Assembly (NCBI RefSeq): GCF_000298195.1 | Contig: NZ_BAHC01000092.1 | Coordinates: 1-40,889, forward strand | DNA: 40,889 bases | DNA from: Gordonia rhizosphera NBRC 16068 | GTDB lineage: Bacteria > Actinomycetota > Actinomycetes > Mycobacteriales > Mycobacteriaceae | Direction: 5' to 3' | In this document: positions 23,806 through 33,800 of the stretch, piece after piece | How positions within the stretch are numbered: the first letter of the stretch is position 1 | Layout: every line of letters starts with the position of its first letter | Translations under genes and position numbers: made by a program | Notes under the pieces: generated by a model | Databases searched by the model: none | Told to the model about the DNA's origin: nothing | What the model saw: only the letters and a program-made list of their open reading frames with translations

Positions 23806-24908
23806 CCACCTGCCGGTGTGCCGCCCTCGGCGGCATCGCCGGGTGCGACCGCCTCGAGACCGCCCCGCGCCGACAGCACGAGGAGCCGGCCGGTCGCTTC
23901 GTCGACGGCGATGTTGTCCGGTTGCGCGACCGTCGGGAACCGATACTTCTCCACGGGTTCGCCCCCGGACAGGTCATAGGCCACCACCTCGTTGTTCGCG
24001 GTTGTCGACACCCATGCCAGATTGCGGGTGTCGTCGTAGTCTACGGCGAACGGGCCGTTTGCCACCGGATAGCGGAACCGCATGACCAGCGGGGATCCGA
24101 AGAATCCGATGAACTCGTCGTCGCGGGTGTTGGTCACGAGGATGCGGCCGTACCGGTCGACGACGGAGTTCGTGGCGCCGTTGCCGGCCCGCAGCGACAG
24201 ACCCAGGTCGCCGTCGGACACATTGAGCTGTGTCACCGACGACTGTGCGCGGTCGAGGACGACGACCTGTTCGCCGGGCAGATCGGCCCCCGGTGGCGAC
24301 ACCGTGATGTCGTCGACCCGGACGAAACCGCCGATGTCGCGGACCGGCTCGAGGGCGGAGTCGAACACCATCACGTGTCCGTTGCCCGTCCCGACGAGGA
24401 CCTGCCCGGAGTCGGTGCGGGCCAGCGCGGTCGGGTCGTCGACGGAGACCTGACTGCTCGTCACCACGCCGTCGCGGGCGATCCGGACGATGACATTCGG
24501 GCCGGCGCCGAGGAAGGTGCCGCCGCCGGTCCCGATGATCCGCGTCAGCGGGGGAGTCGTGATGAGCCGGGGTGGGGCGGCCAGTGTCGACGACCCGTAG
24601 CTGCGGACCGTGGTGCCGGCCGCGTCGAGCACGACGACGACATCGTCGTCGACCGCGAGGTCACGACCATCCGCGGGGGTCGGCACGACCGTCCCGACCG
24701 GACTGACCGCCGAGCCCGGCGGTGCCGGGGCCGCAGTGGCGGGTGTCACAGTCGGCACATCCGGGTTCGCCGAGTCCGACGATCCGCATCCCGAGGCCAC
24801 CGCCGCGACGGCGACGACCGCGAGCCCGGCCGCCACCATCCGGTGCCCACGGACCGCACTGAACAGGGACAGACGGCGCTGTGGACTCGGCACGTGCATG
24901 CCCACCAT
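23802..24908 (-). CDS. lppL: LppL-like lipoprotein with beta-propeller repeats
   Basis: A 368-residue exported lipoprotein matching LppL (Rv2138) in position and type. A basic N-terminus and hydrophobic core (MVAAGLAVVAVAAVASGC) end in the lipobox ASGC, so the Cys would be lipidated. A Pro/Thr/Ala-rich linker follows. Then come repeated strands with NHL/YVTN-like phrasing (DPTALARTDSGQVLVGTG, DNIAVDEATGRLLVLS), consistent with a propeller on the outer face of the membrane. ATG at 24908; an ATG three codons later also fits. Function unknown. First gene of the lppL-DUF5703-pyrD unit, divergent from uppP. Confidence 0.85.
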   Translation of the reverse strand: MVGMHVPSPQRRLSLFSAVRGHRMVAAGLAVVAVAAVASGCGSSDSANPDVPTVTPATAAPAPPGSAVSPVGTVVPTPADGRDLAVDDDVVVVLDAAGTTVRSYGSSTLAAPPRLITTPPLTRIIGTGGGTFLGAGPNVIVRIARDGVVTSSQVSVDDPTALARTDSGQVLVGTGNGHVMVFDSALEPVRDIGGFVRVDDITVSPPGADLPGEQVVVLDRAQSSVTQLNVSDGDLGLSLRAGNGATNSVVDRYGRILVTNTRDDEFIGFFGSPLVMRFRYPVANGPFAVDYDDTRNLAWVSTTANNEVVAYDLSGGEPVEKYRFPTVAQPDNIAVDEATGRLLVLSARGGLEAVAPGDAAEGGTPAGG

Positions 24909-25037
24909 CTTGCGTCACGAGACACCCGGGCGGACCGGCCGGGGTAGCGGCCGGTGACGCCATGCACACCGATGCTTGGAGGACGCTGAGTCGGGCGATC
25001 CGATACCCACCGCCGGCGACCCGTAGCATCATCGGCC

Positions 25038-25880
25038 GTGACAGACACCATGACCTGGATCCAGGCGATCACGCTCGGCGCGATCCAGGGAATCACCGAG
25101 TTCCTGCCGATCTCGTCGTCGGGCCATCTGCGGATCGCGTCGGAGATCATGTTCGGCGAGGACGCCGGTGCCTCGTTCACCGCGGTGACCCAGCTGGGCA
25201 CCGAGACGGCGGTGCTGGTCTTCTTCGCGCGTGACATCGTGCGGATCGTGGCGGCGTGGTTCCGCGGGCTGAGGAATCGCGACCAGCGGGGCCTGGACTA
25301 CCGCATCGGGTGGTACGTGATCTTCGCGACCATCCCGATCGGCGTGCTCGGGTTCCTGTTCAAGGATCAGATCCGGACGTCCGGACGCAATCTGTGGCTG
25401 GTGTCGTCGGTGCTGATCCTGTTCGCCGGGGTGATCTGGCTGGCCGAACACTATGGGCGCAAGGAACGCTCGATGGAACAGCTCACGTTGCGTGACGGGT
25501 TGGTGATGGGTCTGGCCCAGTGCCTCGCACTGATCCCCGGCGTGTCCCGGTCCGGCGCCACCGCCAGCGCCGGTCTGTTCCTGGGGCTGCGCCGGGAGGC
25601 GGCGTTCCGGTTCTCGTTCCTGCTCGCCATCCCCGCGGTGACCGCGTCCGGGCTGTTCAGCCTGCCCGACGCGTTCCACCCGAGCGGCGACGGGATGGAG
25701 GCGACCGGTGCGCAATTGGCCGTGGCGACGCTGGTGGCCTTCATCATCGGCTACGCGTCGATCGCGTGGCTGCTGCGATTCGTCAGCGTGCACTCGATGA
25801 ACTGGTTCGGCGCCTACCGCGTCGTGCTCGGCCTCACGGTCATGGGGTTGCTCGCCGGCGGTGTCATCAGCGCCACCTGA
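25038..25880 (+). CDS. uppP: Undecaprenyl-diphosphate phosphatase
   Basis: A 280-residue polytopic membrane enzyme (BacA/UppP family) that dephosphorylates undecaprenyl diphosphate to recycle the carrier lipid for wall polymers; such proteins confer bacitracin tolerance. Signature 1, [19 protein letters not shown] (about 15-33), carries the catalytic Glu/Ser/His cluster. Signature 2, [11 protein letters not shown], lies past residue 165 and carries the Arg. About eight hydrophobic helices. GTG start at 25038; a downstream Met is possible. First of a rightward run with the histidine phosphatase 14 bases on. Confidence 0.96.
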   Translation: MTDTMTWIQAITLGAIQGITEFLPISSSGHLRIASEIMFGEDAGASFTAVTQLGTETAVLVFFARDIVRIVAAWFRGLRNRDQRGLDYRIGWYVIFATIPIGVLGFLFKDQIRTSGRNLWLVSSVLILFAGVIWLAEHYGRKERSMEQLTLRDGLVMGLAQCLALIPGVSRSGATASAGLFLGLRREAAFRFSFLLAIPAVTASGLFSLPDAFHPSGDGMEATGAQLAVATLVAFIIGYASIAWLLRFVSVHSMNWFGAYRVVLGLTVMGLLAGGVISAT

Positions 25881-25894
25881 CCTATGGTTGACAC

Positions 25895-26665
25895 ATGACC
25901 GTGATTCTGGTGCGCCATGGACGCTCCACGGCCAACACATCCGGAGTGCTCGCGGGGCGGACCCCGGGGATCTCGCTGGACGAGAAGGGCCGTGAACAGG
26001 CTGCCGCTCTCGTGGAGCGGCTCGGCGGCTGCCTGGGCGAGATCGTGGCGGTGGCCCGCTCGCCGCTGGAGCGGTGCGCGCAGACCGTGGCTCCGTTGCT
26101 GGCCACGCTCGGCGGTGACCCGGACCGTGACGTCCCCGAGGTCGTCGTCGACGATCTTGCCGAGGTCGACTACGGCAGCTGGACGAACCGACCGCTCAAG
26201 GAACTGCTCGCCGAACCGTTGTGGAAGGTGGTACAGCAGCAGCCCTCGGCCGCGGTGTTCCCGGACGGCGAGGGTCTCGCGGCCGTGCAGGCGCGCGCCG
26301 TCGCCGCGGTCCGTGACCTCGACCGGCGACACGGGGGCGACGACGGCAGCGGGGTGTGGGTCGCCTGTTCGCACGGAGACGTCATCAAGGCCGTCATCGC
26401 CGACGCGATGGGCATGCATCTCGACGCGTTCCAGCGCATCGTGGTCGAACCGGCGTCGATCAGCGTGATCCGCTATGGTCCTGCCCGCCCGTACGTGCAT
26501 ACCGTCAACAACACCGCCGTGCTCTCGGTACCCCCGCGGCGACGGGAGAAGGCGGCCCAGACCCAGACGGATGCGGCCGATGATGCGGTTGTGGGTGGCG
26601 AGACCGGGATCGACGGGCGCGATCGCGGCATCAGGGCTGCGGCGACCCCCCTCGCACGCGGATAA
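25895..26665 (+). CDS. Histidine phosphatase superfamily (phosphoglycerate-mutase-like) protein
   Basis: A 256-residue cytoplasmic phosphatase, equivalent to M. tuberculosis Rv2135c by position. The phospho-acceptor motif LVRHGRSTAN sits at the N-terminus (R7-H8-G9), SPLERCAQT holds the second Arg, and VACSHGDVI carries the second catalytic His near residue 171. The last 40 residues (RREKAAQTQTDAADDAV and beyond) look disordered. Substrate unknown. The order uppP, phosphatase, DUF3090, SCO1664-family is conserved in actinobacteria, so the function is probably linked to its neighbours. Confidence 0.9.
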   Translation: MTVILVRHGRSTANTSGVLAGRTPGISLDEKGREQAAALVERLGGCLGEIVAVARSPLERCAQTVAPLLATLGGDPDRDVPEVVVDDLAEVDYGSWTNRPLKELLAEPLWKVVQQQPSAAVFPDGEGLAAVQARAVAAVRDLDRRHGGDDGSGVWVACSHGDVIKAVIADAMGMHLDAFQRIVVEPASISVIRYGPARPYVHTVNNTAVLSVPPRRREKAAQTQTDAADDAVVGGETGIDGRDRGIRAAATPLARG

Positions 26666-26690
26666 TGAACGACACAGTGAAGGAGGTGTG

Positions 26691-27374
26691 ATGTCTCGCG
26701 CGATACACGTGTTCCGGAGTCCGGACCGGTTCGTCGCCGGTACCGTCGGTCAGCCGGGGGACCGGACCTTCTACCTCCAGGCCGTCCACGAAAGCCGAAT
26801 CGTCAGTGTGCTCCTGGAAAAGCAGCAGGTGGCGATCCTCGCCGACCGGATCGGCGCGTTGCTCGAAGAGATCCATCGGCGGTTCGGCACCCCGATCCCG
26901 CCGCCGAACGACCGCGTCGGCGACCTCAGCCCGCTGGTGATGCCCATCGACGCGGAATTCCGGGTCGGGACGATGGGATTGGGCTGGGATGCCGAATCCG
27001 AGGCGGTCGTGGTGGAACTGCTCGCGATCACCGAGGGGGAGTTCGACGAGAGCGTGGTCCTCGACGACACCGACGAGGGGCCCGACGCGGTCCGGGTGTT
27101 TCTCAGCACCGCAGCGGCACGTGAATTCGCGGCCCGGTCGTCGCGGGTGCTCTCGGCGGGACGCAAGCCGTGCCCGCTCTGCCACGAACCGCTCGATCCC
27201 CAGGGGCATCTGTGTGTGCGGACCAACGGGTACAAACGTGACGCCGAACTGAGCAAGTCCCTGGACTTCGTCGATCCCGAGGTGTTCCGGAACCTGAGCA
27301 TGCAGGACGAGACCGGCTATCTGGAGACCGACCCGACCGAATCCGACGACGACGATCCGCCGCAGCAGGACTGA
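26691..27374 (+). CDS. DUF3090 family protein with Cys/His cluster
   Basis: A 227-residue protein equivalent to Rv2134c; function unknown. An N-terminal strand-rich domain (AIHVFRSPDRFVAGTVGQPG, TFYLQAVHESRIVSVLLEK) is followed by KPCPLCHEPLDPQGHLCVR, where C161, C164, H173 and C175 could bind zinc. The C-terminus is acidic (ESDDDD). A near-perfect ribosome site, AGGAGGTGTG, sits directly before the ATG at 26691. It lies 2 bases before the SCO1664-family gene, so the two are made together, probably as partners. Confidence 0.9.
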   Translation: MSRAIHVFRSPDRFVAGTVGQPGDRTFYLQAVHESRIVSVLLEKQQVAILADRIGALLEEIHRRFGTPIPPPNDRVGDLSPLVMPIDAEFRVGTMGLGWDAESEAVVVELLAITEGEFDESVVLDDTDEGPDAVRVFLSTAAAREFAARSSRVLSAGRKPCPLCHEPLDPQGHLCVRTNGYKRDAELSKSLDFVDPEVFRNLSMQDETGYLETDPTESDDDDPPQQD

Positions 27375-27375
27375 T

Positions 27376-28257
27376 GTGACCGTCTCAGACCCGTCTGCTC
27401 CCGAACCCGATGCGTCGTCGGTCGACGAGACCGACGCACTCCGCCGCGGTGACCTGGTCATCGTCGGACGCATCCCCGCGGCCAGCAACACCACCCTGGT
27501 GTGCGACGCGGTGCTGGGCGACACCGAGGTCCGGTGTGTCTACAAACCGGTGCGCGGCGAGGTGCCGCTGTGGGATTTCCCCGACGGGACGCTGGCCGGG
27601 CGCGAGGTCGCGTCCTTCCTGATCTCCGAAGCGCTCGGATGGTCGGTGATCCCGACGACGATCTTCCGCGACGGTCCGCTCGGACCTGGCATGGTGCAGC
27701 GCTGGGTGGTCACCGCGGAGAACGACGAATCCCCGGCGCGGATCGGATCGTCGGCCGAGCTGCCGGTACCCCATATCGACCTGGTGGACCTGTGCCCCGT
27801 GGGCACGATCCCGACCGGGTACAAGGCGATCCTGCGTGCCCTGGATCCGACAGGTGAAGCGGTCGTCCTCGTCCACGCCGACGATCCGCGGCTGCAGCGG
27901 ATGGCCGTGCTCGACGTGGTGCTCAACAATGCCGACCGCAAGGGCGGCCATGTTCTCGAAGGACTGGACGGCGGGGTGTACGGCGTGGACCACGGCATCT
28001 GCCTGCACCACAGCGACAAACTCCGCACGGTCCTGTGGGGGTGGGCGGGCGAAGCGATTCCCGGTCATCTGCTGGCAAACCTGGCCGATCTCGCCGAGCA
28101 TCTGGCCACGGCCGAGCACCCCCTGTCGGCGCAGCTCGCCGAGCACATCACCGAGGCGGAGATCGGCGCGCTGGCCGAACGGGCCGCCGACCTCGTGGTC
28201 AGCGAGACGATGCCGTTCCCACCTGGTCACCGGCCGATTCCCTGGCCACCGTTCTGA
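27376..28257 (+). CDS. SCO1664-family protein (PI3/4-kinase-like fold)
   Basis: A 293-residue protein equivalent to Rv2133c. It reads like a minimal lipid-kinase/HipA-type ATP-binding fold: VYKPVRGE with a candidate ATP-binding Lys (K57), a Glu in GREVASFLI, a catalytic-loop-like LDVVLNNADRKGGHV (N185, D187, R188, H192) and YGVDHG (D205), a DFG-like metal site. The C-terminal part carries helices. No substrate is known and activity has to be proven. GTG start at 27376, two bases after the DUF3090 stop, implies coupled translation. Confidence 0.88.
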   Translation: MTVSDPSAPEPDASSVDETDALRRGDLVIVGRIPAASNTTLVCDAVLGDTEVRCVYKPVRGEVPLWDFPDGTLAGREVASFLISEALGWSVIPTTIFRDGPLGPGMVQRWVVTAENDESPARIGSSAELPVPHIDLVDLCPVGTIPTGYKAILRALDPTGEAVVLVHADDPRLQRMAVLDVVLNNADRKGGHVLEGLDGGVYGVDHGICLHHSDKLRTVLWGWAGEAIPGHLLANLADLAEHLATAEHPLSAQLAEHITEAEIGALAERAADLVVSETMPFPPGHRPIPWPPF

Positions 28258-28332
28258 GCGGACGCGAGGTTCTTGGGCGACGAGGACCGGACCTGTGGAG
28301 GATCACACACGGGCGGGCCATACAGTGGAACC

Positions 28333-29574
28333 ATGCAGTCGTGGCCTGATCCCGCCCTCCCAGACGTCCCGGGCACCGGGCCGGCACTCCGTCTCTTCGA
28401 TACCTCCGACGCCGCCGTGCGTCCGGTCAGCCCGGGCTCGACGGCGACCATGTATGTCTGCGGCATCACCCCGTACGACGCCACCCATCTCGGTCACGCC
28501 GCCACCTACGTGACCTTCGACGTCGTCAATCGTATGCTCCGCGACCTCGGCCACGACGTGCACTACGTGCAGAACATCACCGATGTCGACGACCCGCTGT
28601 TCGAGCGTGCCGAGCGTGACGGCGTGGACTGGCGCGAGCTGGGTGCGCAGCAGATCCAACTGTTCCGCGACGACATGACCGCGCTGCGGGTCCTGCCGCC
28701 GCGCGACTACATCGGCGCGATCGAATCGGTCAACGAGGTGGTGGAGGTCGTCGGCAAGTTACTCGCCTCCGGCGCAGCCTACGTCGTCGACGATCCCGAG
28801 TTCCCCGACGTCTATTTCCGGGCCGACGCGACCGAGCAGTTCGGCTACGAGTCGGGCTACGACCGGGCCACCATGGACCGATTCTTCGCCGAGCGTGGCG
28901 GTGACCCGGACCGGCCCGGCAAGCGTGACCCGCTCGACGCGCTCCTGTGGCGGGCGGCCCGGCCCGGCGAACCGTCCTGGGATTCACCGCAGGGCCCGGG
29001 ACGCCCTGGCTGGCACATCGAGTGCGCGGCGATCGCGCTCAATCGGCTGGGAATCGAGTTCGACCTTCAGGGCGGCGGCAACGACCTGATCTTCCCGCAC
29101 CACGAGTTCTCCGCGGCACACGGCGAGGCCCTCACCGATTCCCGCCGGTTCGCCCGGCACTATGTGCATACCGGCATGGTCGGCCTCGACGGCGAGAAGA
29201 TGTCGAAGAGCCGCGGCAACCTGGTGTTCGTCTCGGTGCTGCGTCGCGACGGCGTCCCGCCGGCGGCGATCCGGCTCGCCCTGCTGGCCGAGCACTACCG
29301 CGCCGACCGGATGTGGACCGACGCGGTGCTCGCCACCGGCCGCGACCGGCTGCAGCGGTGGCGGGCCGCGACCACGGCCGTCGCCGGTCCCGACGCCGGC
29401 CCGGTCATCGCCCGCTTGCGCCAGCATCTCGCCGACGACCTCGACACCCCGAAGGCGCTCGCGGCGGTCGACGGCTGGTGCCGCGACGTGGAGTTGGGCA
29501 TCGGCGGTTCGGCCGATGCGCCCGGCGAGATCGAACGCGCGGTCGACGCGCTGCTCGGCGTCGAACTGTCCTGA
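28333..29574 (+). CDS. mshC: Cysteine:1D-myo-inosityl 2-amino-2-deoxy-alpha-D-glucopyranoside ligase
   Basis: A 413-residue enzyme that joins cysteine to GlcN-inositol using ATP in mycothiol synthesis, the main low-molecular-weight thiol of actinobacteria. It is a cysteinyl-tRNA synthetase relative without the anticodon domain. The adenylate-site motif is THLGH (51-55), zinc ligands are C43, C231 and the HH at 256-257, and KMSKS is at 289-293. The ATG at 28333 aligns with the family start; an upstream in-frame start would add 20 unlikely residues. In M. tuberculosis cysQ and Rv2132 lie between the SCO1664 gene and mshC; here they are absent. Confidence 0.96.
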   Translation: MQSWPDPALPDVPGTGPALRLFDTSDAAVRPVSPGSTATMYVCGITPYDATHLGHAATYVTFDVVNRMLRDLGHDVHYVQNITDVDDPLFERAERDGVDWRELGAQQIQLFRDDMTALRVLPPRDYIGAIESVNEVVEVVGKLLASGAAYVVDDPEFPDVYFRADATEQFGYESGYDRATMDRFFAERGGDPDRPGKRDPLDALLWRAARPGEPSWDSPQGPGRPGWHIECAAIALNRLGIEFDLQGGGNDLIFPHHEFSAAHGEALTDSRRFARHYVHTGMVGLDGEKMSKSRGNLVFVSVLRRDGVPPAAIRLALLAEHYRADRMWTDAVLATGRDRLQRWRAATTAVAGPDAGPVIARLRQHLADDLDTPKALAAVDGWCRDVELGIGGSADAPGEIERAVDALLGVELS

Positions 29575-29646
29575 CGCGCTGGCCTGACGCGACCGCGGGC
29601 GGTGGCCGCCGCGACCGTGTCGGGCGCGCTCGATACAGTGCTTGGC

Positions 29647-29955
29647 GTGGCACACGCGCAGAAGATCGATCCCGACACCACCGCCGGGGTGTGGACGGTG
29701 GTGACCCGGACATCGACCTATCTGTTGGACTTCGATGAGATGACCCTGTTGCGAGCTCCAGGCGTGGGCGGGACCGGCAGCGACGAGTGGGCGGTCAGCC
29801 GGCTGCGCCGCGACTCCGAGGACATCCCGCTCCTGGGCGTGAAATCGTGCCGGGTGGGCGAGTCAGCCCAGTTCTGGGTGCGCGCCGCCGACGACCCGGA
29901 TGTCCGGACCTGGCGGATCACCACGCCGGTCGTGTCCATCGAGCGGATTGGCTGA
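29647..29955 (+). CDS. Small protein of unknown function
   Basis: A 102-residue cytoplasmic protein. The sequence AGVWTVVTRTSTYLLDFDEM, with LLGVKSCRVGESAQFWVRAA and TWRITTPVVSIERIG, suggests a single small beta domain. I chose the GTG at 29647 because a -10-like GATACAGT lies just before it; a GTG at 29602 in frame would add 15 Ala/Thr-rich residues. It follows mshC after 72 bases and converges on the PAC2 gene with 10 bases between stops. I do not recognise the family. Confidence 0.65.
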   Translation: MAHAQKIDPDTTAGVWTVVTRTSTYLLDFDEMTLLRAPGVGGTGSDEWAVSRLRRDSEDIPLLGVKSCRVGESAQFWVRAADDPDVRTWRITTPVVSIERIG

Positions 29956-29965
29956 CCTGAACCGC

Positions 29966-30847
29966 TCAGCCGGTGCCGAACGAGCCCGGTCCGCGACGCT
30001 TCAGATAACGCTCGAACTCGGCGGCCAGCGCGTCACCGTCGATCTTCGCCATCACCTCGTCGGTATCCATCTCGGCGTCACCCCGCTCCTCGAGGCCGCG
30101 GACGTATTCGGCGATCTCCTCGTCGTCCTCGGTCATCTCGGTGACCGCGCGCTCCCACTCCTCGGCCTGCTCGGGCAGGGTGCCGAGCGGCACCTCGATG
30201 TCGAGCACCTCCTCGACCCGGTTGAGCAGCGCGACCGTCGCCTTCGGGTTGGGCGGGGTCGACACGTAGTGGGGGACCGCGGCCCAGAATGACACGGCGG
30301 GCAGACCCGCCTGGACGAAGAGATCCTGCAGCACCCCGGTGATCCCGGTCGGACCCTCGTAACGGCTCTCCGCGAGGTGGAAACGCTCCGCCGATTCGCT
30401 GCTGTAGGCGGTGCCGGTCACCGGCACCGGGCGGGTGTGCGGGGTGTCGGCGAGCAGCGCTCCGAGCATCACCGTCGTCTCGACGTCGAGGTCTTTTGCG
30501 AGGTCCACGATCTCCGCGCAGAACGCCCGCCAGCGCATGTTTGGTTCGATCCCGCGGACGAGTACGATGTCCCGGTCTGCACCAGCCGGGCTGCAGTACG
30601 AGATGGACGTCGTCGGCCAGTCGATGCGCCGGGTGACACCGTCGACCTGCTTTACGGTGGGCCGATTCACCTGGAAGTCGTAGTAGTCGTCGGAATCGAT
30701 GTCGGCCAGGGGAACCGCATCCCACGTCAGCGCGAGATGCTCGACGGCGCTGCTCGCGGCATCGCCCGCGTCGTTCCATCCTTCGAATGCGGCCAACAGG
30801 ATGGGCCTGCGGAGCCGGGGAAGGTTCGACCTCTGCTCAGCGTTCAC
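29966..30847 (-). CDS. PAC2-family protein
   Basis: A 293-residue member of the PAC2 family (proteasome-assembly-chaperone-2-like fold), equivalent to M. tuberculosis Rv2125. Recognisable segments are PILLAAFEGWNDAGDAASSA near the N-terminus, IVLVRGIEPNMRWRAF and VMLGALLADTPHTRPVPVTG. The C-terminus is strongly acidic (MTEDDEEIAEYVRGLEERGD) and ends in a short basic stretch. GTG start at 30847, divergent from metH across 51 bases. The bacterial role is not established. Mycolata carry a proteasome, but a link is only suggestive. Confidence 0.9.
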   Translation of the reverse strand: MNAEQRSNLPRLRRPILLAAFEGWNDAGDAASSAVEHLALTWDAVPLADIDSDDYYDFQVNRPTVKQVDGVTRRIDWPTTSISYCSPAGADRDIVLVRGIEPNMRWRAFCAEIVDLAKDLDVETTVMLGALLADTPHTRPVPVTGTAYSSESAERFHLAESRYEGPTGITGVLQDLFVQAGLPAVSFWAAVPHYVSTPPNPKATVALLNRVEEVLDIEVPLGTLPEQAEEWERAVTEMTEDDEEIAEYVRGLEERGDAEMDTDEVMAKIDGDALAAEFERYLKRRGPGSFGTG

Positions 30848-30898
30848 TGAACCAGCCTACGACCGAACCCCGAGAGAGGGCGAACTACGCTGTCAACC

Positions 30899-33800
30899 AT
30901 GTCCAACCCGATCACTCGTCCGATTGACTACGACACGACATTCCTTCAGGCGATGTCGCGCCGTGTGCTGATCGGTGACGGGGCGATGGGGACGATGCTG
31001 CAGGCCGCCGACCTGACTCTCGACGACTTCGCGGGCCTCGAGGGTTGCAACGAGATTCTCAACGCCACGCGCCCCGATGTGCTCGCCGGCATCCACCGGT
31101 CCTACTTCGAGGCCGGCGCCGACGCGGTCGAGACCAACACCTTCGGCTGTAACCTGTCCAACCTGGGCGACTACGACATCGCCGATCGTATCCGGGAGCT
31201 GTCCTACAAGGGGACCGGGATCGCCCGCGGGGTCGCCGACGAGATGGGACCGTCGGCCGACGGCACACCGCGCTACGTTTTGGGCTCGATCGGTCCCGGC
31301 ACCAAACTGCCGAGCCTCGGTCACACGACGTTCGCGGTGATCCGCGACGCCTACTTCGAGTGCGTCGCCGGCATGCTCGACGGCGGTGCCGACGCCATCC
31401 TCATCGAGACCAGCCAAGACCTGCTGCAGGTGAAGGCCGCGGTGATCGCGGCTCGGCGCGCCATGTCGGATCTGGGCCGCAACATCCCGATCATCACCCA
31501 CGTGACGGTGGAGACCACCGGCACGATGCTGCTCGGGTCCGAGATCGGTGCGGCGCTCGCGGCGATCGAGCCGCTCGGCGTGGACATGATCGGTCTCAAC
31601 TGCGCCACCGGCCCGGCCGAGATGAGCGAACATCTGCGCTACCTGTCGCGCCACGCGCGCATCCCGGTGTCGGTGATGCCCAACGCGGGTCTGCCGGTGC
31701 TCGGGCCCAATGGGGCGGAGTATCCGCTGCGTCCCGACGAACTGGCCACCGCAATGGGCGATTTTGTCGCGGACTTCGGACTGGCGATGGTAGGTGGCTG
31801 CTGCGGCACGACACCCGAACACATCCGGCAGGTCGCCGAACGCGTCGCCGACATCACCCCGGCCGCGCGTCACACCGAACACGTCCCGGAGACGTCGTCG
31901 CTCTACACCGCGGTGCCGTTCGATCAGGACGCCAGCTTCCTGGTGATTGGCGAACGCACGAACTCCAACGGCTCCAAGGCGTTCCGAGAGGCGATGCTCG
32001 CCGAGGACTATCAGCGCTGCCTCGACATCGCCAAGGACCAGACCCGCGACGGCGCGCATATGCTCGACCTCAACATCGACTACGTCGGTCGCGACGGCGC
32101 CGCCGACATGACCGCGCTGGCGAGCCGGTTCGCGACGTCGTCGACGTTGCCGATCATGCTGGACTCAACCGAACCCGACGTCATCCGCGCGGGTCTGGAG
32201 TCGCTCGGCGGGCGGTGCGCGGTCAACTCGGTGAACTACGAGGATGGCGACGGGCCGGACTCGCGGTTCACGCGCATCATGTCGCACGTCGTCGAGCACG
32301 GTGCCGCGGTGGTGGCGTTGACCATCGACGAGGAGGGGCAGGCGCGCACCGCGGACTGGAAGGTGCAGGTCGCCGAGCGGCTGATCGCCGACATTACCGG
32401 TCGATGGGGTCTCGCTGAGGAAGACATCATCATCGACACGCTGACCTTCCCGATCTCGACGGGTCAGGAAGAGGTGCGCCGCGACGGAATCGAGACGATC
32501 GAAGCGATCCGGCGGCTGCACGAGAGCCATCCCGACATCCACTTCACGCTCGGCATCTCCAACATCTCCTTCGGCCTGAACCCCGCCGCCCGGCAGGTGC
32601 TGAACTCGGTGTTCCTGCACGAGTGTGTGCGGGCCGGGCTCGACACCGCGATCGTGCACGCGTCGAAGATCCTGCCGATGGCACGCATCCCCGACGAGCA
32701 GCGCAAGGTCGCCCTGGATCTGGTGTACGACCGCCGCTCCCCGGGATATGACCCCCTGCAGAAGCTGATGGAGCTGTTCGAGGGGGTCTCGGCGGCGTCG
32801 GCACGCGAGTCGCGTGCCGCAGAGCTGATGCGGCTGCCGCTGTTCGAACGACTCGAACGGCGCATCGTCGACGGTGAGCGCAACGGTCTCACCGACGACC
32901 TCGACGAGGCGATGACGACGACCCCACCGCTGGCCATCATCAACGACACACTGCTGTCGGGGATGAAGACCGTCGGCGAACTGTTCGGCTCGGGGCAGAT
33001 GCAGCTGCCGTTCGTGCTGCAGTCCGCAGAGGTCATGAAAACCGCTGTCGCACACCTGGAACCGCACATGGAGTCCACCGGCGAGGACGGCAAGGGGCGC
33101 GTCGTGCTGGCGACGGTCAAGGGCGATGTGCACGATATCGGCAAGAACCTCGTGGACATCATCCTGTCCAACAACGGCTATGAGGTCGTCAACATCGGGA
33201 TCAAGCAGCCGATCAACACCATCCTCGAGGTGGCCGCGGACAAGAAGGCCGACGTGATCGGTATGTCCGGTCTGCTGGTGAAGTCGACGGTGGTCATGAA
33301 GGAGAACCTCGAGGAGATCAACTCGCGCGGGGCGGCCGCCGAATATCCGGTGCTGCTCGGCGGTGCGGCGTTGACCCGCAGCTACGTCGAGAACGATCTC
33401 GCCGAGATCTATCACGGCGACGTGCATTACGCGCGCGACGCATTCGAGGGTCTGCGGCTCATGGACGACATCATGGCGACCAAGCGCGGTGAGGGACCCG
33501 ACCCGGACAGCCCCGAGGCCCTCGCCGCGAAGAAGAAGGCCGAAGAACGCAAGGCGCGTCACGAACGCTCCAAGCGGATCGCGGAGAAGCGCAAGGCGGC
33601 CGAGGTACCCGTCGAGGTGCCGGCCCGATCGGATGTCGCCACCGACAACGAGATCCCCACCCCACCGTTCTGGGGCACCCGCATCATCAAGGGTGTGCCC
33701 GTCGCGGACTACCTGCAGTTGCTCGACGAACGCGCCCTGTTCCTCGGGCAGTGGGGACTGCGCGGCGCCCGCGGCGGAGACGGACCCTCGTACGAGGATC

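Noticed and set aside
30848..30898. Cobalamin riboswitch before metH
   Set aside because: Only 51 bases separate the divergent starts, far too short, and no B12-box-like sequence is present.
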